The notes under the pieces: model-generated
Told to the model about the DNA's origin: nothing
The model's input: only the letters and a program-made list of their open reading frames with translations
The model's database searches: none
Translations under genes and position numbers: made by a program
Shown: in pieces, positions 1 to 7,638 of the stretch
Numbering within the stretch: position 1 is the stretch's first letter
Layout of the letters: each line of letters starts with the position of its first letter
Assembly (NCBI GenBank): GCA_017503065.1
Contig: JAFVTT010000032.1
Location: 1 to 29,783 of the forward strand
Direction of reading: 5' to 3'
Origin: Bacteroidaceae bacterium
Lineage (GTDB): Bacteria; Bacteroidota; Bacteroidia; Bacteroidales; Bacteroidaceae
DNA length: 29,783 nt

Positions 1-430
1 CTGCGCTCTCTCGTCGTAACGAAGTTTGCGACCCCTCCAGCGCCAGCGTAATACGCCAAGGAAAAAAACTCTGCGCTCTCGGCGTAATCTGCGTGCAAAA
101 AAAATCATAACCGCTCTCAACAAACCTCACGCAGAGAGCGCAGAGGACGCAGAGACGAACAGAAACGGAAAGGTGAAAACGGAAAACGGAAAACTAATCG
201 CTCTCCCCATCTGCGCTCTCTCGTCGTAACGAAGTTTGCGACCCCTCCAGCGCCAGCGTAAAACGCTAAAGAAAATATAAAACTCTGCGCTCTCGGCGTA
301 ATCTGCGTGCAAAAAACACATAACCGCTCTCAAATAAACCTCACGCAGAGAGCGCAGAGAACACAGAGTAACAAAGCAAACTACACTGTCGCTGGATTAG
401 TCGCTCGCTTCGCGCGACAGAGGACGCAGA
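1..430. repeat. Duplicated intergenic repeat cassette
   Basis: This gene-free stretch holds two direct copies of a block of about 150 bp, starting at 1 and 211 (offset 210 bp). Shared landmarks are the opening CTGCGCTCTCTCGTCGTAAC, a CTCTGCGCTCTCGGCG segment at about 70 and 282, and an ACGCAGAGAGCGCAGAG segment at about 129 and 344. The last two segments are imperfect inverted repeats of each other, so each copy can fold into a hairpin. The copies differ by small substitutions and indels. A GAAAACGGAAAAC run lies at 177-194 in the first copy. A smaller inverted pair CTGTCGC/GCGACAG (386-392 and 414-420) closes the block. Short open frames here follow the repeats and do not look like genes. 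Confidence 0.85.
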
Positions 431-464
431 GGTGAATAGAAACGGGAAACATAATCAATCATGC

Positions 465-484
465 GGACACGGCATGCCGTGTCC
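465..484. repeat. 20-bp perfect palindrome
   Basis: GGACACGGCATGCCGTGTCC is a perfect, loopless 20-bp palindrome, 33 bp upstream of the first permease. It resembles the short palindromic elements scattered between genes in Bacteroidota. It could act as a transcript-end hairpin for something to the left or as a REP-like element. No function is visible. Confidence 0.8.
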
Positions 485-516
485 CTACAAGCAAACGAAC
501 TATACCTTATTTATAT

Positions 517-3009
517 ATGTTCATGAACCAACAACAAAATTGCGTCTCTCCTACCCCCTCCCTCTCAGGGAGGGGTTGGGGGTGGGTCTTCCTCTCTCAC
601 AACCTCAAGATTGCCTACCGCAATCTCATGAAATACAAGTTCCAGACCCTTGTCAGCGTAGTGGCGCTGGCGGTGGGTATGGTCACTCTGGCTGCTATGC
701 ACTTTGTGCTCAAACACATGGGGCCTCCTTCCATCACAAAGGAGGAGTATTACGACCGTTGCTATGTGGCAGACTTCCCCAACGAAAGTTACAAACCACC
801 CGTAGACAAGGAGGATGGCACGCAGGAATGGGTCACCGTCCCCACCGAAAACGTCACACCCGAAATGCACGACGCTCTCTTCTCCGGCGGTCCCCTGCCC
901 GGTGTGGAAAAGGTGATACGCAATGCCTTCATGGGCGGCTTAACGATGGGCTCAAGCATGACCTTTACCCTGCCAGACAGCGCCCAACGCGCCGGTGCAT
1001 ATTCTTTCTATGTCAAGCAGGCCGAAGACCTCAACTTCTGGGGCATACGTTCGGCACTGACGGGCAAGAAGATTCCCGTGCTCAACGACAAGGAGGCGGT
1101 CATCAGCGAAACGCATGCACGTACCATCTTTGGCGAGGCAAATCCAGTTGGGTGTACCGTTGGCATGAACATCAATGGTCGTGATTGGACAGAGTTCACC
1201 ATCCGCGATGTATATGCCACGGATTACATTGCAGATGGTGTGACAACGGGCATTTACGTCTATGCCGACGGCCTGACGGACAGTTATCTGCGCAATTACT
1301 GCCTTGTGCTCCAGGAGGGACAAGACCCCAGGGAGGTGGAGGCAGAGATGACCCGTCGCCTGAAGCATTTCGATGGCATCTCGGCAAGACTGAAACCTTT
1401 AAGTGTAAACGATGCCGAGCATGTAAGGTCATTGCTGATAGTCCGTACCATCGTCTACCTTATCAGTTCGCTCATCCTTGCCGCCGCGCTGATAGGCTTC
1501 CTGAAAATGCAGTTGCAACTCTTCCGCATGCGTCAGCGCGAAGTGGCTCTGCGCCGTGTGCATGGTGCCACAAGCCTGAGCATCTTCCGCCTCTTTGCAT
1601 GCGAAACACTCCTCACCTTCATGCTTGCCGGCATCGTGGCCGGCATACTGAGCGTACTGCTCATTGACTTTGCCAATGCCTCGCTCACGCCCTACCTCAA
1701 CGAGTTCGGCTGGCACATAGAGGGCGTGTACGAGAGTGTGGCGGTGATACTCGCCGTGGTGGTGCTCATCAGTTTCATGGTTTTGTGGCTGACCGTCCGC
1801 ACCATGGTGCGCCAGCGCCAAAGCATGACCGTGCAGTTGCAACGCAGCCGTGGGCATGCCCTGCGCAACACGATGCTGGGCATACAGATAGCCATCTGCA
1901 TCCTCTTTGTGGGCGGAAGCATAGCCCTGACGCATTTCAGCGAACTGGCACTGAAGGAAATGAATGTGCCGGAGAATGATGACTTCTACAAGGAGTGCAT
2001 ACTGGTGCGTCCTTACGTTACCAAGGAGGATGGGCCCAAAATACTGGAATACCTGCGCACTGAGGCAAAGGACATCGAATGCTTCATCCCCATCAATATT
2101 TCTTTCCTCCGCCTAAAGGACATCCAGGAACATCCCATGGCAAAGGAAGCATGGGGGCATATGTGGATTAGGCAGTATCAGGTTGGTGACTCAGCGCTGC
2201 TCAACTTCTGGAACCGCCCCATCCGTTGGATACTGCCACCCGAGGAGCGTACAGGTTGCCTGCTGCTGAGCGACTCGCTCTATGCCGGTATGGAGCACTA
2301 TGGCCTGACCGCCAGCGGTGTTCTTCAACTGGAGGGAGGCCAACCCCACCGCATCGGAGGCACCTTTGGCACTCTGCCTTATATGGACAATAAGCGCTTA
2401 TCCAATACATGCCAGGTGGTGTACATAGAAAGTTGTAGCGAGGATAATATAACAGAAATCATCGTCCAGCCGAAGAAGGGCTCTTACGACCGTGTCTTTG
2501 CCGATCTGACCGAAGCCATGCACCGCATCAATCCCAAACCTTTGATGGAACGGGTGCTTAACCTCCGTGAAAGACTTGGCATAGAAATCCTCTTATTTGA
2601 AGTCATGCTACGCGCCTCATGGATACTATCCGCCATCTGCCTCGTCATCTGCCTGATGGGCATCTGGAGCACCATAGCGCTGGACACCCGTTCGCGACAG
2701 AAGGAAGTGGCGCTGCGCAAGATTCATGGCGCCAAGCGATGGAACATCATCCTGCTCTTCGGCCGCCTCTACCTGTGGCTCATCGGCATAGCCACCATGG
2801 TCAGCGCACCCCTCATAGTCCTCTTCAACATCCTCCTGAAAGAATGGGCAAGAAGCAGCATGAGCACCTCCATGGCAGAACTCCTGTCCCCCACCCTCCC
2901 CATCCTCGGTGCCCTCATGCTCACCGCCCTCATCATCCTCCTCATCGTAGGCTACCACCTCCACCAAGTCCTGCGAGTGAAGCCTGCGGAGATGATTGCG
3001 AAGGAGTGA
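517..3009 (+). CDS. FtsX/MacB-type ABC transporter permease
   Basis: An 830-aa inner-membrane permease of the MacB/FtsX type, the membrane half of ABC systems that drive efflux, lipoprotein handling or cell-envelope signalling. It has the duplicated layout usual in Bacteroidota: a first membrane helix at about 45-65, an extracytoplasmic domain (about 70-300), an FtsX core with helices near 311-329, 361-385 and 407-428, a helix near 452-471, a second extracytoplasmic domain, and a second FtsX core (helices near 701-721, 746-770, 795-815). Each core carries the post-helix motif REVALRRVHGA (341-351) or KEVALRKIHGA (729-739). The tail PAEMIAKE is typical. Family proteins normally begin close to the segment HNLKIAYRNLMKYK, here about residue 28; the preceding residues are translated from an interspersed repeat (551-592). 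ATG 517 and ATG 523 are both possible starts. No ATPase gene lies in the window. Substrate unknown. Confidence 0.9.
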   Translation: MFMNQQQNCVSPTPSLSGRGWGWVFLSHNLKIAYRNLMKYKFQTLVSVVALAVGMVTLAAMHFVLKHMGPPSITKEEYYDRCYVADFPNESYKPPVDKEDGTQEWVTVPTENVTPEMHDALFSGGPLPGVEKVIRNAFMGGLTMGSSMTFTLPDSAQRAGAYSFYVKQAEDLNFWGIRSALTGKKIPVLNDKEAVISETHARTIFGEANPVGCTVGMNINGRDWTEFTIRDVYATDYIADGVTTGIYVYADGLTDSYLRNYCLVLQEGQDPREVEAEMTRRLKHFDGISARLKPLSVNDAEHVRSLLIVRTIVYLISSLILAAALIGFLKMQLQLFRMRQREVALRRVHGATSLSIFRLFACETLLTFMLAGIVAGILSVLLIDFANASLTPYLNEFGWHIEGVYESVAVILAVVVLISFMVLWLTVRTMVRQRQSMTVQLQRSRGHALRNTMLGIQIAICILFVGGSIALTHFSELALKEMNVPENDDFYKECILVRPYVTKEDGPKILEYLRTEAKDIECFIPINISFLRLKDIQEHPMAKEAWGHMWIRQYQVGDSALLNFWNRPIRWILPPEERTGCLLLSDSLYAGMEHYGLTASGVLQLEGGQPHRIGGTFGTLPYMDNKRLSNTCQVVYIESCSEDNITEIIVQPKKGSYDRVFADLTEAMHRINPKPLMERVLNLRERLGIEILLFEVMLRASWILSAICLVICLMGIWSTIALDTRSRQKEVALRKIHGAKRWNIILLFGRLYLWLIGIATMVSAPLIVLFNILLKEWARSSMSTSMAELLSPTLPILGALMLTALIILLIVGYHLHQVLRVKPAEMIAKE
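551..592 (+). repeat. GC-rich hairpin repeat inside permease 5' end
   Basis: An interspersed element with a perfect 9-bp hairpin (CCCCTCCCT at 555-563, AGGGAGGGG at 567-575) followed by a G-rich tail. A near-identical copy sits at 3307-3344 inside the next permease and a diverged one at 3215-3264. Here it is read in frame as residues of the form TPSLSGRGWGW. Confidence 0.85.
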
Positions 3010-3279
3010 GAGACGAACGGACTCAAACCCAGCAGTCCAAACAGACCCCTCCCCAACCCTCCCACAAGGGGCGAGCGAGGCCTTTAGAAGAAGCACTGAA
3101 TGTGCTTCTGTGCCTCGTGAGGGGAGCAATCCCCATTGCGACGCGAGGACAGGAGTGGTTACAACTCGCTAATGACATAATAATCAGCTAACACATTCAT
3201 TAACTCACCTTATCCCCAATACATTCTACTCCCCTCCATAGAGGGAGGGTATGGGGAGGGTCCTTAAATTATCACAAAT
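3010..3279. repeat. Intergenic repeat cluster between permeases
   Basis: No gene. From left to right: an inverted, diverged copy of the GC-rich element at about 3044-3078 (CCCCTCCCCAACCCTCCC); a stem-loop with AGAAGCAC (3089-3096) pairing GTGCTTCT (3102-3109) and an outer pair CGAGGC/GCCTCG (3076-3081, 3112-3117); and a direct diverged copy of the element at 3215-3264. The stem-loop could end the upstream transcript but has no T-run. No clear promoter for the second permease was seen, so the two genes may be cotranscribed. Confidence 0.7.
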
Positions 3280-5685
3280 ATGCAAAACCACAATCACCCA
3301 GTACATCCTACCCCCTCCCTCACAGGGAGGGCTGGGGTGGGTCCAAGGCTCATTCTGTCCATCAACTTCCTCCAAGCCCTGCGCCACATAAGGCGCAATA
3401 TGGGGCAAAGTATTCTTATCGTGGGCATCATCTCGTTTGCCCTCACTGCCTTCGTGTTTTCGGCTTCCAGCATCTGGAGGCAGACACACGAGGCAAGTCA
3501 CATCCCCGACGTGGAGGACGTCTATCGCGTGCAGGCCAGTAAGCCACTGGGATTCAGTCCCTTCACATACTATCTCACCGACAGTGTGGGGCATGACATC
3601 CTGGAGCATGCGCCTGAAGATGCCAAAGTGGGGTTCATCATGTATCCTGGTGCTGAGATTATAAGCACAAATGATACGACACCATCGCAGCCGATGCTGA
3701 GGGTGAACCCGGAATATTACGAGGTCATGCGCCTTGAGTTCATCTCCGGCAGGCCTGCCCGTGAGGATGGCGAAGTGGTACTCACCGACAAGACTGCCCT
3801 TGCCCTCTTCGGCACCACGGACTTGGTGGGCACCACGGTGACGGCAAAGTTCCTGCGCGAAGGCGGTGCCGAGAAGACATTGCGTGTGGTGGGTGTGACA
3901 AAAGCACAGAAGTTTGTCGGAGCGGATGGTGAGATTACCGCTTATCATTACCAGAAACTGGAGCCCACCCCTGCAAATGGATATTCTTACTCACCCGAGA
4001 GCATGGAACTCTTCGTGCGCACGAAGCACCCCGAACAGATGCAACGCGCGCTGGACGAGACGCTGGAGCGATTTTCCAACTCTCAATTCAACTACGATTA
4101 TGAAAGTTTCCGGCTCGTACCGCTCCGCATGGGCGAGTTGTTGCGCAACGAGGGCAGTTTCTGGAAAGCGGCCTTCTACCCCGGCGTGTTCTTCATCCTC
4201 TCCACACTGCTGCTCCTTTCGGCTCTGTTCTCCTACCTGGCATTGCTCAACACAGCTGCCGATGCCCGATGGAGCGACCATCGCCTGCGCATCTGCCTGG
4301 GTGGTGGCAGCCGCGACACCCTGCTCCGCCTGCAGGCCGAGGCCCTGCTGATGTTCTGCGCCATCGGTGTGCTCACCTTTGTGCTGATGACACTGACGTT
4401 CGACACCTATTTCGAGGGAATGGAGATTACCCGTGGCGAAGTGTACCTTTGGTTCGCAGGCAGCCTGCTCATCCTCCTCCTTGTGCAACTGGCACTCTGC
4501 CTGCTGCCCGTATATGTGCAGAACCGCAGGCACCGCCTCGCCCTGAAGGGTGCTCCGCAGGGGCGTCCCTCGGCATTGAACTATCCCCTTGCCGTGATGC
4601 AGGTGGCGGTGAGCGTGCTGTTGCTGTTCCTGGTGTGGAACGGTGGCAGACAAATCCGCTTCGTCACCAAAGATGCCCTGGGCGTGAACCCCGAAAGGGT
4701 ATATACCTTCCGTTTCAAGAGGTATAAGGAAAAGAGGGTGGTAAACACCAACGAGTTTGCACAAGAACTGTGTGCCCTTTCGGCAGTGGACACCTGCGTA
4801 TTGAACCATCCCATCTTCGAACGCGGATGGGCGATAGGCTTCAATGTGGATGGTTTTGAACAGAACCTTACCATGATGATACTTTCCGAGGCGACGATAC
4901 GCCTGTTCGGCATCAAGCCCAACCTATGGAAACCCATGCAGGGCGAATTCAAGTGGCAGGACGGACAGGTGTTGCTGAGCAGCAATGCCGCGGCATATTA
5001 CGGGATAACGCCCGAGAATCCATATATCAATACCGGTAGCCAACGAGAAGTTATCGGCACGCTCGACCTCTGCACCCGCGACCTGCACCAAGAACCCGAA
5101 CTGATAGGATATGCCCAGGATTTAGGCGGCTCTGACGGAAATTACCAACTCTACTTCCGCATACTCCCAGGCAGGGAGAAGGAAGGCATTGCAGCCGTGG
5201 AAGAGGTTCTGCGCCGTCACGACATCAACCCCGATGCAGGAACAGTGCGTGTAGTAAACTATGGCGACCTCATTGCCGAGAAGTACCGCAAGGAGCAGAA
5301 CTTCCTGTGGCTCTACTCTGTGCTCTCAGCAGTGGGTTTGGGCATTGCCCTCTTCGGAATGATAACCCTGTTGAGTGCCGACCTCCAGCGCCAGCGCCGT
5401 GCCATAGCCATACGCCGTGTCTTCGGCGCCCACTATAGGGATTGTCTGCGCCGCACCCTCCGCACATACGGCATCATCTCTGCCCTCGGCACCACCATAG
5501 GCCTCTGCGTGGGTTACTACCTGATGACCCTCTGGCTGCAAACCTACGCCCTGCAGATCTCCCTTGGCATCCTGCCGGCCCTCGGCATCGTCGCACTCAT
5601 CGCCCTCATCGTCACCGCCCTCGTTGCCCATAAGGTAAAAGTGTGCTTCAAGGAGAATCCTGCCGAGGTGATTGCGAAGGAGTGA
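3280..5685 (+). CDS. FtsX/MacB-type ABC transporter permease
   Basis: An 801-aa inner-membrane permease, a second divergent paralogue of the same Bacteroidota FtsX/MacB family. First membrane helix at about 44-64, extracytoplasmic domain, first FtsX core around 298-420 with the motif region degenerate (LRICLGGGSRD in place of the usual VALR..GA), a further helix near 436-450, and a C-terminal core with helices near 676-698, 730-750 and 763-785. The second motif AIAIRRVFGA (708-717) and the tail NPAEVIAKE are conserved. The start at 3280 gives an N-terminus beginning MQNHNHPVHPTPSLTGRAGVG that is partly repeat-derived (3307-3344), as in the upstream permease; the conserved part begins near NFLQALRHIRRN. 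The pair may form a heterodimer with an ATPase encoded elsewhere. Substrate unknown. Confidence 0.9.
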   Translation: MQNHNHPVHPTPSLTGRAGVGPRLILSINFLQALRHIRRNMGQSILIVGIISFALTAFVFSASSIWRQTHEASHIPDVEDVYRVQASKPLGFSPFTYYLTDSVGHDILEHAPEDAKVGFIMYPGAEIISTNDTTPSQPMLRVNPEYYEVMRLEFISGRPAREDGEVVLTDKTALALFGTTDLVGTTVTAKFLREGGAEKTLRVVGVTKAQKFVGADGEITAYHYQKLEPTPANGYSYSPESMELFVRTKHPEQMQRALDETLERFSNSQFNYDYESFRLVPLRMGELLRNEGSFWKAAFYPGVFFILSTLLLLSALFSYLALLNTAADARWSDHRLRICLGGGSRDTLLRLQAEALLMFCAIGVLTFVLMTLTFDTYFEGMEITRGEVYLWFAGSLLILLLVQLALCLLPVYVQNRRHRLALKGAPQGRPSALNYPLAVMQVAVSVLLLFLVWNGGRQIRFVTKDALGVNPERVYTFRFKRYKEKRVVNTNEFAQELCALSAVDTCVLNHPIFERGWAIGFNVDGFEQNLTMMILSEATIRLFGIKPNLWKPMQGEFKWQDGQVLLSSNAAAYYGITPENPYINTGSQREVIGTLDLCTRDLHQEPELIGYAQDLGGSDGNYQLYFRILPGREKEGIAAVEEVLRRHDINPDAGTVRVVNYGDLIAEKYRKEQNFLWLYSVLSAVGLGIALFGMITLLSADLQRQRRAIAIRRVFGAHYRDCLRRTLRTYGIISALGTTIGLCVGYYLMTLWLQTYALQISLGILPALGIVALIALIVTALVAHKVKVCFKENPAEVIAKE
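3298..3347 (+). repeat. GC-rich hairpin repeat inside permease 5' end
   Basis: A copy of the element seen at 551-592, with the hairpin CCCTCCCT (3313-3320) / AGGGAGGG (3324-3331). It lies within the first 22 codons of the permease and is read in frame as TPSLTGRAGVG. Together with the copy at 3215-3264 it forms a diverged tandem pair that shares the lead-in ATACATTCTA/GTACATCCTA. Confidence 0.8.
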
Positions 5686-5702
5686 GAGTGAGAGGATAGG
5701 TG

Positions 5703-5756
5703 CTATAAAAGCTATAGATACTATAGAATTTATAGAACCTATAGCATCTATTCTCT
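5703..5756. repeat. 9-bp tandem array (CTATAGAAT-like), array 1
   Basis: Six consecutive 9-bp units start at 5703, 5712, 5721, 5730, 5739 and 5748. All share a CTATA or CTAT core with a variable 3-4 nt tail (for example CTATAGATA, CTATAGAAT, CTATAGCAT). The period is exactly 9. The array lies between the permease stop and the promoter of the four-helix gene. Confidence 0.85.
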
Positions 5757-5767
5757 CAAAAAAACTC

Positions 5768-5775
5768 TATCTTTG
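5768..5775 (+). promoter_or_regulatory. Bacteroidota -7 box for the four-helix gene
   Basis: TATCTTTG matches the Bacteroidota -7 consensus TAnnTTTG exactly. It is 63 bp upstream of the ATG at 5839 and sits between the two 9-bp arrays, so the transcript would begin inside or just before array 2. No clear TTTG -33 box. Confidence 0.6.
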
Positions 5776-5782
5776 CCCCTAT

Positions 5783-5818
5783 CTATAGTTTCTATTACAT
5801 CTATAGCATCTATCTAAA
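5783..5818. repeat. 9-bp tandem array (CTATAGAAT-like), array 2
   Basis: Four 9-bp units begin at 5783, 5792, 5801 and 5810 (CTATAGTTT, CTATTACAT, CTATAGCAT, CTATCTAAA). It is the same unit as array 1, but in the predicted 5' leader of the four-helix gene, ending 20 bp before its ATG. Confidence 0.8.
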
Positions 5819-5838
5819 CCATTAAATCACGCTATACC

Positions 5839-6486
5839 ATGCAACAAGTTCTAAAGAGGCAGGCGCCCTGGCGCAATACATACTTCTACCAGAAGAGTGA
5901 GGTGCTCTACCATCTGACTTATGTATTCTGCAAGCGTTTCCTTCCTGCACATGGAGACCGTACGGTGGACCAGATGATACAGGCTGCCCGTAGTGGAAAG
6001 CAAAATATTGTTGAGGGTATAGAGGATGGAGTGGCTTCCACGGAAATGCAACTAAAACTCCTAAATGTGGCACGAAGTTCTATCCAAGAGTTGCGCGAGG
6101 ACTATCGGGACTATCTCATCTCGCGCAACCTCACTATTTGGACAGAGTCGCATAATCGCTACAACAAGATGCTGGAGTTTTGCAAAATCCATAACCGCGT
6201 GGAAGACTATCAACCACACTTTGACAAATGGAGCAACGAGGAGATGGCCAATACAGCCCTCACACTCTGCTATATGGTGGATACTATGCTCAACCGTCAC
6301 CTAATAACATTGGAGCAGGAATTTGTCACCCAAGGCGGTATAAAGGAGCGCATGCATGCCGCACGCACGGGATACCGCCAGCAGGAACAAGATGAACTGC
6401 ACGCCCTGCGCAAGCAAGTGAAGCAGCAAGCCGAAGAGATAAAGCGCCTGCAGAGTCTCATCAAGGCGCATGGGATAGAATACTGA
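5839..6486 (+). CDS. Four-helix-suffix domain protein
   Basis: A 215-aa cytoplasmic, almost wholly alpha-helical protein. Residues 20-140 match the four-helix bundle (S23/Avd-like) pattern: a first helix with FYQKSEVLYHLTYVFCKRFL, then the hallmark QMIQAARSGKQNIVEGIEDG segment and ARSSIQELREDYRDYL. The extended C-terminal half, with a predicted coiled coil at about 180-212 (heptad-like LRKQVKQQAEEIKRLQSLI), fits the longer four-helix-suffix variant known in Bacteroidota. Related proteins are encoded in 23S rRNA intervening sequences and in diversity-generating retroelements (Avd), where the bundle binds nucleic acid. No reverse transcriptase or variable repeat is present here, so this is a stand-alone member. 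It is flanked on both sides by TATA-rich tandem repeats. Function unknown; family call fairly sure. Confidence 0.82.
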   Translation: MQQVLKRQAPWRNTYFYQKSEVLYHLTYVFCKRFLPAHGDRTVDQMIQAARSGKQNIVEGIEDGVASTEMQLKLLNVARSSIQELREDYRDYLISRNLTIWTESHNRYNKMLEFCKIHNRVEDYQPHFDKWSNEEMANTALTLCYMVDTMLNRHLITLEQEFVTQGGIKERMHAARTGYRQQEQDELHALRKQVKQQAEEIKRLQSLIKAHGIEY

Positions 6487-6520
6487 TATCTTGGAAAAAC
6501 ACTATACTATACCTATCGCC

Positions 6521-6589
6521 ATAAGTATAGTACTCTTATAGGCATAAGTATAGTACTCTTACGGGTGTAAGTATAATAGTCTTATTTGT
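6521..6589. repeat. Three 23-bp tandem repeats
   Basis: Copies begin at 6521, 6544 and 6567. The first two share ATAAGTATAGTACTCTTA; the third is diverged (GTAAGTATAATAGTCTTA). Each unit has TAAG...CTTA dyad ends. The block lies just after the four-helix gene (+) and faces the 3' end of the 51-aa gene (-), so it sits at a convergent junction and could serve as a two-way transcript end. There is no spacing between copies, so it is not a CRISPR. Confidence 0.85.
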
Positions 6590-6607
6590 GTGGGTATGTG
6601 ATGCATG

Positions 6608-6763
6608 CTATTCCAACCCAAGTTCCATGCGTTTTGCTCTCTCAAAATTGGACCAAAGATATGCCATTATCTCTTCTGGTGACATTGGATGCTTTTGAGA
6701 TTCGGCGATTTTCTTCAACTTCCGTTCCGAAGATTCTTTGTGAAATTGATTCAAGTATTTCAT
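6608..6763 (-). CDS. Small 51-aa protein downstream of kinase
   Basis: An ATG at 6763 opens a 51-codon frame that ends with TAG at 6608. The start is 12 bp after the kinase stop on the same strand, so the two genes are probably cotranscribed. The product is basic and predicted helical: it begins MKYLNQFHKESSERKLKK and ends with PEEIMAYLWSNFERAKRMELGLE, a plausible amphipathic helix. It has no signal peptide or membrane segment. I do not recognise the family. Support comes from position, spacing and protein-like composition; the frame is short enough that chance cannot be excluded. It could be a partner or regulator of the kinase. Confidence 0.55.
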   Translation of the reverse strand: MKYLNQFHKESSERKLKKIAESQKHPMSPEEIMAYLWSNFERAKRMELGLE

Positions 6764-6775
6764 GCAATTAAAATA

Positions 6776-7582
6776 TCACTTCTTAATGAACTTCACAATA
6801 CAATCAATACATACTGGTACATCGGAGATAGCATCTATAAAAACATTAGCAGGATGCATATCCTCAAGATGGAGACGTTCTCCGATATAGTTGACCCCTT
6901 GCCCGTCTTGATTGTTTTGGAAACCCTTTAAAGCGACCATATGATCTATTTCATATTTTGTAGCCAAGCGCTTACATCTAATATAGGGCTGGGTACTTAT
7001 TGAACGTAAAAGTCCATCAGAATCGCGTGTAAATCCTATTAACTTCATTGCTGTTTCTGGAAATAAAGCATTGTGAAGAACTATTGATTCTAATGCTCTG
7101 TCCAAAGTTGCATAAATAGAAGTCCGCATTTTTACGACAGATGTATCTCCCTCCTTATAAAAAACTTTAGCTTCTGCTCCTTGAGCAATCATCGGACCAT
7201 ACTCCAATTCAATATCAGCCTCAGCATTTGCAAACCACAAATGCTTAGACTCTGCCCATTGTTGTAGGAGAGTTTCCTGTGCCTCGTCTATTTCCCAATT
7301 AAATGGGCTTGCTTGGCCTGTTCCAGCATCTGAACTTGCTCTAAGGCTTGTTTGCGCGTAGTTGCACACGATGGTCGCCCCAATGAGCACCTCACCTGCA
7401 CAGCAGAGTCCTGCATGCTCTTGTTGATTAAATTGATTAAAGTTTGTTTTTCCATTTAATATATGCTTTGTATAGATATCAATCAAATCGATAGTTTCCT
7501 TAGAAAAACCATTATAGGCAATTGCATCATATATGGTACCAAGATCTATCAAAGAATCACAATCTAAATACTGTTCAGACAT
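6776..7582 (-). CDS. Polyvalent-type protein kinase-like protein
   Basis: A 268-aa cytoplasmic protein whose C-terminal part (about 125-268) has a minimal protein-kinase fold of the kind described in polyvalent proteins of mobile elements and phages. Visible elements: a nucleotide loop QGAEAKVFY (134-142), a candidate ATP lysine K151 (VVKM), a catalytic-loop-like EDMHPANV with D241 and N246 in D-x4-N spacing, and a likely metal-binding D260 (VCID) in place of DFG. The N-terminal 120 residues are unassigned and mostly helical. Family members are thought to phosphorylate or otherwise modify proteins, but targets are unknown. Here the domain is encoded alone rather than fused in a giant polyvalent protein. 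Neighbours are a 51-aa gene just downstream and a repeat-borne promoter upstream. Lower GC than neighbouring genes suggests acquisition by transfer. Confidence 0.72.
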   Translation of the reverse strand: MSEQYLDCDSLIDLGTIYDAIAYNGFSKETIDLIDIYTKHILNGKTNFNQFNQQEHAGLCCAGEVLIGATIVCNYAQTSLRASSDAGTGQASPFNWEIDEAQETLLQQWAESKHLWFANAEADIELEYGPMIAQGAEAKVFYKEGDTSVVKMRTSIYATLDRALESIVLHNALFPETAMKLIGFTRDSDGLLRSISTQPYIRCKRLATKYEIDHMVALKGFQNNQDGQGVNYIGERLHLEDMHPANVFIDAISDVPVCIDCIVKFIKK

Positions 7583-7607
7583 AAGTACTTGTTGTTAATA
7601 TCCGACA

Positions 7608-7638
7608 CAAAGATACGATTAAGTGAGAGAAAAACAAA
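7608..7638 (-). promoter_or_regulatory. Promoter of the kinase gene (within a repeat)
   Basis: On the minus strand TTTG (plus 7635-7638) is followed by a 19-bp spacer and TATCTTTG (plus 7608-7615). This is a full match to the Bacteroidota sigma-ABfr consensus TTTG-N19-21-TAnnTTTG. The kinase ATG at 7582 is 25 bp past the box, giving a leader of about 20 nt. Confidence 0.75.

Noticed and set aside
1..333. Small open frames 26-229 (+) and 127-333 (-)
   Set aside because: They run through the duplicated repeat cassette and have low-complexity, repeat-derived products.
432..1184. 250-codon open frame on + over the first permease
   Set aside because: Out of frame with the conserved permease and begins in repeat sequence; Cys/His/Arg-rich composition typical of a shadow frame.
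5839..6486. Possible diversity-generating retroelement (Avd-like protein)
   Set aside because: No reverse transcriptase, template repeat or variable repeat is found nearby.
6521..6589. Possible CRISPR array
   Set aside because: The 23-bp units are directly adjacent with no spacers, and no cas gene is present.
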